From Daucus carota subsp. sativus (Eukaryota; Streptophyta; Magnoliopsida; Apiales; Apiaceae), in assembly GCF_001625215.2 (NCBI RefSeq), contig NC_030383.2, positions 60,502,949 to 60,566,948 on the forward strand: DNA of 64,000 nucleotides, in the 5' to 3' direction. Both the position numbers and the translations under genes were made by a program. The notes under the pieces are model-generated. The model was not told where the DNA came from. It ran no database searches and saw only the letters and a program-made list of their open reading frames with translations. Below, in pieces: positions 56,439 through 64,000 of the stretch. The stretch's first letter is position 1, and the number at the start of each line of letters is the position of its first letter.

Positions 56439-58890
56439 TTATTGAAGTGCACTCGGTTTTAACTCGCTCCAGAGTTTCCTGGCACACCTTAAGCATGCGA
56501 GAAGTCCACAGCCATCACATTCGAAAAGAAAAGAGACAGTCTGGAAAAGAGAGAAGCACTGGGAACAAACGTATGTGGACTTCTTTCTCGTTGGCCTCTT
56601 CAAAACTAAAGCAAGTGTGTGTGGTTTATCCGCAATAAAAACTTTAATGCTCCCCCCTGATTTGACATTTTTGAGAGAAAGGCCACAATAATAGTGATAA
56701 GAACGTTCAGATTCGCTGCAATGGTAGAGCAACTTTTGGTTGTTAACTCGTTCTTCACATATTTCACAGTAAAATGCTCCCTCGTAGAAGAATGGTGGAT
56801 ATCTCAAGGTTATTGGGTGAATTTCATATTTATGTTCCAGGCTACTCGGAAGGAATAAACAATATTTATGAATCTGGAAATTACTGCAACTTTCACATGC
56901 ATATGCCATATCATTTTTTTTAAATTTCAACCCACTTACACTACACCTGGAATTAGAAGATGGACGCTGAACAAGGGAGTGGTGCTTGTGAGATTCGTGT
57001 TTTATACTGTTTGGTAAGAATGCACAACGGATGTCAACAAAGATATCACAAGTCTGGCAGTGATAGTAGAATCCATTTGTGTGAAAATTGCAAATTCCAC
57101 AACGCACAAAATTATAAAATTTACCAGTCTCCTGAAGCAAGAGAGAATGGTCGGGGTGAAAATGCGATTCTCCTGCAGGCAACTCTTGTGGCAACATAGT
57201 CGCACAGAAGGAATGGAGAAAGAAACCACACTGGATACAAGCGTAGTAAGAGGGATGGGAAATGGTTATAGGTTGAATACACCCGTCGCATATCAGCTCT
57301 CTCCTATCATCATCACTGTCGTCGCTATCGTTGTCACAGATAGTAAACTGGAGCAGTTGTAATGGATGGATCTGGTGACTCCAGTGTTTTTCAATAATGT
57401 GTGAATCATTAGATGTTACTGACATAGCAACACTGGTTTCACCTCCACCTGTAAAGTTGACTCGGAACTTGCAACACAGAGTTACAATGAGATCAAATAT
57501 TGATTCCTGGCTTAGCAGAGGAAAGAGTACCAGATCAGGTTCATTATTGATGTCATCCGCTTCATTCTCGCTTCTGAAAACAACAAATTAAATCAAATTC
57601 AGAGAAGAAAAGATGTGAATAGAAAAGTAAAAAAATAAAGAGTAAACTTCATAGTTGTGGACAAAGTTTACGCTGATTTTCAAAATGTTGGTCAGAGTTC
57701 CAAATTCTCAGAAAGTTGGCCAAACTTTGGCTCCTTTTTTTTAAAAGTGTGGCTCCCGTTAAATGCCATTAACGGGAGTAATGGACAGAGGGTAAAAATG
57801 GGTTTCAAATTCTCAAAAATGTGGTCAAATTTTGCTCCGTTTTTCAAAAATGTGGCTGCCGTTAAGTGCTATTTAACGGGTGCCACACTTTTAAAAAGTG
57901 GAGCCAAAGTTTGGTCACCTTTCTGAGAATTTGGAACATTGGGCAATATTTTCAAAATCGGTGTAAACTTTGATCATAACTCTGGAGTTTACTCAAAAAT
58001 AAATTAAAAGGAACTTACACCATGGATATTGTGGATGTAGAACATTTCATGTGCACAAAATACGTGCACTTGCGGCAATAGTACACCCAGCAGTTGCGGT
58101 AAACAAATCGGTTGCAGATACCACAGAATTGCTTAAAGAAGATATGAATGTTAGGAACAGAGTAGACGAGAGTGAGAGGGTGAGGGTGAAAAGTAGGCGA
58201 TGGAATAGTGTAGGGGAAAAAGGCACAAGTCTTGTGAATCCAGAACTCACAGGTGGTGCAAACATATGAAGAGTCTTTAGCTTTCACATGACAGGCATCG
58301 CATTGAAAAGAGGATACCTTCTTCATTAACGTCAGCGCATGCTCCTTGTGTCCTTGATGATGAAGCACCCTCTGTTCCAAACCACAAAACACACACACAT
58401 TAAAGTTACACTCAACACACCCATAAGAGACCTTTATATGACGACGACAAATATCACAGGTTAAACGATCAGGGCGTGGAAGGAGAGAAAGAGGATGGAT
58501 GGTGTGTTTATGGTGGTTAATTTGCTGCGGGATTTCTGCACAAGTCTTATGCAAGTAGAAATTTTGACAATTAACATCGTCATTTCGACTAACACAAGTA
58601 TATGTAGGAGAGCCTACGACTCTTTTGTTGCAAATAATGCAAGCAGCATCCTCTGCAAAAATAAAATCTTTTTGTAAACATAATGAATGCTCATGTAGAT
58701 AAACAGATATGGGTAATTTTGAACAAGTCTTGTGCAGGCAGAAACTTCGACGATCATTGTGTCTAGTACACAAATATGCACCAGAGCCTTTCGCTGATTT
58801 GTTGCACGTATGGCATATATCGTCTCTCGCAGCAATAATCTTTATAAATGTGTACCCCGAATTGCTGAAGAACTCGAACACTGAAATCAT
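56439..58890 (-). CDS. DC1-domain (divergent C1) Cys/His-rich protein 2
   Basis: Two exons, 58890-58019 and 57573-56439, in phase; 2007 nt and 668 residues. The start is MISVFEFFSNSGYTF. Module order is the same as in DC1 protein 1 (HTCNKSAKGSG, IICNKRVVGSP, HTIHPLSLLP, CDICRRHIKVSYGCVECNFNVCVFCGL, HKEHALTL, CDACHVKAKDSSYVCTTCEFWIHKTCA; then exon 2 with HPSYYACIQCGFFLHSFCA and FYYHCQTCDIFVDIRCAF). The acidic linker is NEADDINNEPDL. The intron is 445 bp instead of 112 bp because it holds a Mutator-type MITE. Both paralogues are intact, so both may be functional. Confidence 0.9.
57640..57994. mobile_element. Mutator-type MITE inside the DC1-2 intron
   Basis: Termini GAGTAAACTTCA and GAGTTTACTC form arms of about 110 bp or more (GTTTACGCTGATTTTCAAAAT against ATTTTCAAAATCGGTGTAAAC). 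AAAAATAAA flanks it exactly at 57631-57639 and 57995-58003. 355 bp, with a CCGTTAA(A/G)TG palindromic centre. Confidence 0.9.
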
Positions 58891-59190
58891 TTTTGGCTGA
58901 GAGAAAAAGATTTAAAAAAGGGTTCCTTCTTTCTTCCTGTCTTAGTGGCCTAACAACTTGGTGCTTGGGGTTCAAGGTTCCAACATATATATATTAATTA
59001 AAACAGGAGTAAGATCATATAATAATCCCCGAATAAGATCATATGATAATACCTTATGTAAACATACCCCTTGGTCTAGCCCCGTTTCTTTATAAATGGG
59101 TTGGCCACGGAAGTTTAAGAAAAGTGTGGAAAATAATGAAAAAGAAGTGAAAAAAATGGGTAAAAAAAATAATCTAAGTTTTGCCGGAAC
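58891..59190. other. DC1-2 upstream region
   Basis: Promoter and leader of DC1 gene 2. AAGATCATAT is doubled at about 59011-59045. No specific element identified. Confidence 0.35.
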
Positions 59191-59420
59191 TCCTCCTTTA
59201 ACTTTTACTTGTGCTTCGGATTGGTTGTCCAATTTCAACAAAAATAATCTAATTCGACGTTGTGTCAAATCACATCCTAGCTAAAATTTTAACTACATTT
59301 CTAAAAAATATAATATAAGAAAACAATAAAACAAAATAAGAAAGCAGAAGCTTTATCTTTATCAAAATCAAAGAACCTAAAGTATCAAACTTTACCTTTT
59401 ACTTTAAATTTTCGAAAAAA
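59191..59420. repeat. DC1 upstream segmental duplication, copy without MITE
   Basis: CCGGAACTCCTCC...GGTTGTCCAATTTCAACAAA...GAAAGCAGAAGCTTTATCTTT parallels 62850-63440. In the second copy a MITE splits GAAGCTTT from ATCTTT. Confidence 0.75.
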
Positions 59421-59433
59421 ATTTGGTGAAATT

Positions 59434-60306
59434 TGGCGGGCTTAAAAGTTCAGCTCCCTGATTTATAAGTTAAAAACACTTATTTGTATCATTGTGTAAA
59501 AACAAGAATACTGATAAGAAGTTGTGAATACTATTTTTGTTTTATATATGATTTTACTTTTTTCCCAAATAATTTAATCACTTATAAATCTTAACTTCCA
59601 TTTAACTTATACTTCACTTTTTTTTTTTTTTTTGACAAATGTAGGAAGATTTTATTAACTTGAATATGATACAGCCGGGACAAACCCCCAACTGTCGATA
59701 CAACCAGGTGGTAAAACAAATAACATACTAAAAACAATTAGATGATTTGTTTCCTGATCGTTTAACACATAGAATTTAAAAATTCTTGAAACTAAAAACG
59801 AAATCAAAGACATCACAATTGACATCACAAATAACATACTAAAAACAATTAGATGATTGACAATGAACAATCTTTGATTGTGAAAGGTGAGCTCTTGTAA
59901 TAATCACCACCGTCCCAATATCGATATAGTCTTTGCAGATCGCCAAAAATATCAATAAACTCGTTTTCAACAGATCCAACACCAAATAAACCCAATCACA
60001 ACTAGACAAAAACATAACAGAACACTCCAAAAGGAGAGACAAAACACACACTCCAAAAGAAGAGACACACAAACACCCAAAAGATTGGGTTTTATTGAAA
60101 GGAAATTAACGAGAATAAAGGATAAACGAAGGGGTTGGGGCTTTCCACCGGAGAAAACCAGTGGAAGCCCCTTGATTTACTTGAAAATGGACAAACCCTA
60201 GATGAGAGGAGAGGAGGGAAGCTCAGCAGGGCAAGATTCTACTCTATACTTCACTTTTTTACTTTAAGTAAGATTCACTTATATTAAACTCATCCAAACA
60301 GTCCCC
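59434..60306. mobile_element. hAT-type MITE split by a LINE insertion
   Basis: The left part (from about 59434, GCGGGCTTAAAAGTTCAGC) and right part (60245-60306, ending CATCCAAACAGTCCCC) are halves of one TIR element related to those at 19 kb and 63 kb. The LINE lies between them. Confidence 0.6.
59608..60260 (-). mobile_element. LINE, internally deleted, minus strand, with target duplication
   Basis: TATACTTCACTTTTTT occurs at both edges (59608-59623 and 60245-60260). The T run up to 59633 is the poly(A) tail of a minus-strand insertion, preceded in sense by GTTAATAAAATCTTCC, a typical plant LINE 3' end. The 5' part (sense CATCTAGGGTTTGTCC...) reaches about 60244. Only about 0.6 kb remains, so the open reading frames are gone. 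CAAATAACATACTAAAAACA is doubled at about 59718 and 59828. Confidence 0.75.
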
Positions 60307-60975
60307 TTACCTTTGAGTTTTTTAAGTATATTTGAGTAACGTTATAGCAGAGGGAGCCTGTACTTACTGGATGCTATCCCATTCTCAAGCAAACTGCATT
60401 GTAAGACTTCATTACTCCTTGTTCGTCTTGATCTAGGTGATTATTTTATAAGACTTTAAACTTTTTTGTTTTGCGAAAATGAGTTCGGCTGAGCACGGTT
60501 GGAAAATTCAGTGGTTAACAGTTTATTTTTAATTATTTTTAATTGTCTCAGGTTTTGGTTTCGACCATGACTTACGCCGAAAATTTATTAGAACAGATAA
60601 TATTTACTTGTAAAACTATAAGCCATATTTGTCAGGAAAACAAAAAAGAAAAAGAGTTCGGTTATCATTTGGGCAGCATGGATAAATTCAGTCCATATTT
60701 GTAATAAATTAGATTCAGAATAATATATTTTTCAATTTTATAATTGAAAATCACTATCACATTCAGTCGGTTCATTTTTGAAACCATCAATCCAGAGAAA
60801 GTCCAATTTCGTAAAATTAAAATCGGTTTTTCTAGTGTGTGCCCATGGGCACACACTAAGCACCAAATTTTATAAGTTTGGTGGTTTTTGATTGGCTCAT
60901 GCTTCATTATAATGGTGGACACCCTGCAAATTCACCAACCACACCAATCAAAATCCACCAAAATTATAGAATTTG
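60307..60975. other. DC1 upstream relic and spacer
   Basis: 60330-60450 is a DC1 upstream fragment (CTGTACTTACTGGATGCTAT) repeated at 61780-61899. Downstream is AT-rich DNA with a short palindrome GTGTGCCCATGGGCACACAC near 60837. Confidence 0.45.
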
Positions 60976-60977
60976 GT

Positions 60978-62077
60978 ACTCTCTCTGTTTTTTAATATAT
61001 GACGTTTGACTTTTTGGCACACATTTTTAAGTGCTTTGACCGGGTAGTTAGAAGTATTATTTTTAAAAAAAAATTTCTCTGAATAAAAATATGTAATCAA
61101 AATTTTAATTCACAAAAAAAAATCAATTAAAAATAATAATTTTTACTACTCGTTAGCCCAATGTTCAAAAACACCAATCGCATAAATTGAGATTGGAGAA
61201 GCGGCACCACAACTATCTACATGCCGGTCACCAACTATAGACATGCCGAAGGCACCCCAGCTATCTACATGCCGGATACCAGCTATAGACATGCCGAAAG
61301 TGTAAATCCGTGACGGATGAACAATCTTTGATTGTGAAAGGTGAGCTCTTGTAATAATCACCACCGTCCCAATATCGATATAGTCTTTGCAGATCGCCAA
61401 AAATATCAATAAACTCGTTTTCAACAGATCCAACACCAAATAAACCCAATCACAACTAGACAAAAACATAACAGAACACTCCAAAAGGAGAGACAAAACA
61501 CACACTCCAAAAGGAGAGACACAAACACCCAAAAGATTGGGTTTTATTGAAAAGAAATTAACGAGAATAAAGGATAAACGAAGGGGTTGGGGCTTTCCAC
61601 CGGAGAAAACCAGTGGAAGCCCCTTGATTTACTTTAAAATGGACAAACCCTAGATGAGAGGAGAGGAGGGAAGCTCAGCAGGGCAAGATTCTACTCTATA
61701 CTTCACTTTTTTACTTTAAATAAGATTCACTTATATTAAACTCATCCAAACAGTCCCCTTATCCTTTGAGTTTTTTAAGTATATTTGAGTAACGTTATAG
61801 CAGAGGGAGCCTGTACTTACTGGATGCTATCCCATTCTCAAGCAAACTGCATTGTAAGACTTCATTACTCCTTGTTCGTCTTAGGTGATTATTTTAGTAC
61901 CTTTAGGTGGGTTGACCGGATAGTAAAAATTATTATTTTTAATTGATTTTTTTTGTGAATTAAAATTTTATTTACATATTTTTGTTTAAAAAAAGAAAAT
62001 TTCAAAAATAATACTTTTAACTACCCGATCAAAACATGTGCCAAAAAATCAAACGTCATATATTAAAAAACAGAGGC
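60978..62077. mobile_element. Inverted pair of Stowaway-like MITE arms enclosing captured DNA
   Basis: Left arm (60978-61148) and right arm (61900-62076) are inverted copies over about 165 bp (TGTTTTTTAATATATGACGT and its complement). TA lies at both outer edges. The enclosed 0.75 kb is a near-identical copy of 59868-60450 extended by further LINE sequence (61149-61316). It thus includes LINE, MITE and DC1 upstream pieces in the same order as the neighbouring copy. Confidence 0.75.
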
Positions 62078-62360
62078 ACTAGATATACTCGCAATCAAAA
62101 CCACCCCACCTCACTGCTGTCCTAAAACCAATTCTCAAAAACAACTAAGCAAGCATCTTAGTCTTTATTAATCATGCTTTTCCAATATCAAAACATTATT
62201 CAATATCAATGAATTATCAATTACTTCCGCTTTTTCCATGAAATTATGTATTTGTATAATTTTAATTTAAAAATATTTTTATATGACTAATTAATATTTA
62301 TTATTTTAATTTAAGTTAAATATATTTACATTTCGTTATATAAAAACTTCACTAAAATTT
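62078..62360. other. AT-rich spacer
   Basis: Nothing recognised. Confidence 0.3.
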
Positions 62361-62364
62361 AGAG

Positions 62365-62722
62365 CCTGTTTGCCAGGGTTTTTAAACCATTTTCGACTAT
62401 AAGCTGAAAAAGTCTTTTTGTGTAATAAGTTAGAAGTTGACTTAAAATTAAAAATAAGTTAGAATTGACTTGAGCCAAAAATTAGTTTGAAATATTTTTT
62501 TGAGTGACCTAATGTTTTTAAACTTTTTTTTAATTAAAGCTTACACATAAGTTATCACAAAATCACTTTTATTTTTATTATTATATTTTAGTAACTCATA
62601 AATAATTAATAAGATAAAATTATCCAAACAGACGTTTTAAACTCCGAACTTATAACATAAGTCATCTTAAGTCATAAGTCATCTTAAGTTATAAGTTATA
62701 AACTCCGCCAAACGGGTATTTA
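62365..62722. mobile_element. hAT-type MITE, degenerate
   Basis: GAGCCTGTTTGCCAGGG at the left and CCGCCAAACGGG at the right, with mirrored ACTTATAAC/GTTATAAGT-type interior. ATAAGTCATCTTAAGT is doubled near the right end. Confidence 0.55.
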
Positions 62723-62849
62723 TCATAATATCACAAATAACCCTAACCTATACAATTAAACACTCCAAATTTACAATTCCTACAAAAATTTAGCTTAAAG
62801 ATTATTTTTACTTGGAATGTTGCAGTGAATTTTTGGCAGAATGACTCCT

Positions 62850-63470
62850 CCTAACTTACACTTTTGCTTCATATTGGTTGTCCAATTTCAACAAAAATAA
62901 TCTAATTCTACATTTTGCCAAAATCACACCCTAGCTACCTAAAAAGTTTAACTATATTTTTTTAAAAATTTAATACAAGAAAAGCAGTAAAACAAAATAT
63001 GAAAGCAGAAGCTTTGGGGCCGTTTGGCTTAACTTAAAAGAAGTTACTTATTGTTTTTAAGTGATTTCTTGATTAAAAGTGATAAGTAATTTTGTACTTA
63101 TAAGCTGTTTAAGTGTTTGGATAAATTCATTAAAATTCACGACTTATTAGGTATAAAAATTGCAAAAATAATAATAAAATATTATAAACTATCTTTTAGA
63201 ATGATCATACACATCGTTGTGAAGTTAAATTTCGAAAAAAAAATACGTCAAGAAAAAAGCTAGCATTTCTAACTTCCAAAACTCCAGCTTATAAGTCGCC
63301 AGAAGTGCTTATAATTTCTTTACCCAAACACTACGAAATAAATAGAAGTTGACTTATAAGCTAGAAGCTGGGCTTAAAAGCCCAGCCAAACACCCCCTTT
63401 ATCTTTGCCAAAATCAAGAAACTAACTAAAGTACAGTATCAAACTTTATCTTTTACATTAATTTACAAAA
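62850..63470. repeat. DC1 upstream segmental duplication, copy interrupted by a MITE
   Basis: Matches 59191-59420 on both sides of the MITE (GGTTGTCCAATTTCAACAAA, GAAAGCAGAAGCTTT, then ATCTTTGCCAAAATCA and GTATCAAACTTTATCTTTTA). Confidence 0.75.
63017..63398. mobile_element. hAT-type MITE, with empty site in the paralogous segment
   Basis: Starts GGGGCCGTTTGGCTTAAC and ends AGCCCAGCCAAACACCCCC. It separates GAAGCTTT from TTTATCTTT, which are joined in the copy at about 59365. Confidence 0.8.
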
Positions 63471-63509
63471 CTTTGTCTTTTTAACTGTACTTGAGTGACG
63501 TTACAGCAG

Positions 63510-64000
63510 AGCCAGATAGGGCTGAGCACGGGTCTGGAGATTCCCGTACTGTCCCAAATAACTGAACCGAAAGTTCCGAAAAATTGAAATTCCGTTGACT
63601 TTTGACTATATCTGTATTGAACTGTACCGAATTTTAAAATATGGGATGATTCTGGTTTATATATAAGAACTGTACCGAGAATTGTACCAAACTGTATTGA
63701 ACTGTACCGAACCGAATAGATGAAAATTTGATTGATATATAAAAAATATATAATATATATAGAATAATAATAATAATATATATTATATATTATGACATAG
63801 TTTGATATACATATTGTTTTCTTTTTATTTTTGTGTTTAATAACTAATATCAAATTTCACAAATATGATGTAATAGCACAATATTTGTGATTTTAATCAC
63901 TTTTGTGATATAATATATATCATGTAATTGAAATTCATATATCAATGATATAATTATTTATTGACTTTTTAGATATATTGATTAAATATCATTCATCAAT
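63510..64000. mobile_element. Left end of a repeat with GGTTCGG/CCGAACC arms, cut by the window edge
   Basis: AGGGCTGAGCACGGGTCTGG starts a stretch rich in AACTGTACCGAA motifs, followed by ATAATAAT microsatellite DNA. It resembles the element at 20318-20972 in style. The other end is beyond the window. Confidence 0.45.

Noticed and set aside
61146-61532. 128-codon minus-strand frame also partly present at 59839-60072
   Set aside because: It is the 5' region of a LINE and the copies are shortened; not annotated as a gene.
63458-63853. 131-codon minus-strand frame
   Set aside because: Composed of AT microsatellite and GGTACAGTTC-type repeat sequence; an artefact of the repeat at the right edge.

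Overview
This is nuclear DNA of a dicot plant, probably an asterid. The dicot call rests on AT-rich intergenic DNA, GT-AG introns, plant-only gene families (WRKY, GRAS, TBL, DC1) and dense Stowaway-, hAT-, Tourist- and Mutator-type MITEs. The asterid call is a weak inference. No bacterial, organellar, tRNA or rRNA gene was seen, and no LTR retroelement.

Layout. (1) 1-2.4 kb: 3' part of a receptor-like kinase of the Arabidopsis At4g02010 type, + strand, cut by the left edge. (2) 2.8-5 kb: MITE-rich spacer with one MITE nested in another. (3) 5.9-11.2 kb: a complete INO80B-type chromatin-remodelling subunit gene, +, with E2F-like sites in a duplicated leader segment and two MITEs in one intron. 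(4) 14.3-15.8 kb: a three-exon group IIe WRKY gene, -. (5) 16-24.2 kb: gene desert built of TIR elements, including a 0.5-kb inverted repeat and an 837-bp element in perfect head-to-tail tandem. (6) 24.3-25.2 kb: an intronless multi-pass membrane protein gene, +. (7) 26.6-46.2 kb: five intact intronless GRAS genes, all +, of two alternating subtypes (A,D versus B,C,E), plus a truncated 5' copy with its promoter. (8) 48.6-50.9 kb: a five-exon TBL (PMR5/Cas1p) wall O-acetyltransferase gene, -. (9) 52.9-63.5 kb: two intact DC1-domain genes, -, one broken DC1 copy between them, and several repeated fragments of DC1 upstream DNA broken up by MITEs, a LINE and Mutator-type elements.

The two family clusters (GRAS and DC1) are the dynamic part of the window. 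Both grew by duplication of whole units including flanks, and both carry transposon insertions whose empty site can be read in a paralogous flank inside the window. The single-copy genes (kinase, INO80B, WRKY, membrane protein, TBL) look conserved and are not functionally linked by position. Exon boundaries were set by hand from GT/AG sites, reading frame and known family sequence; expect errors of a base or two in a few places.
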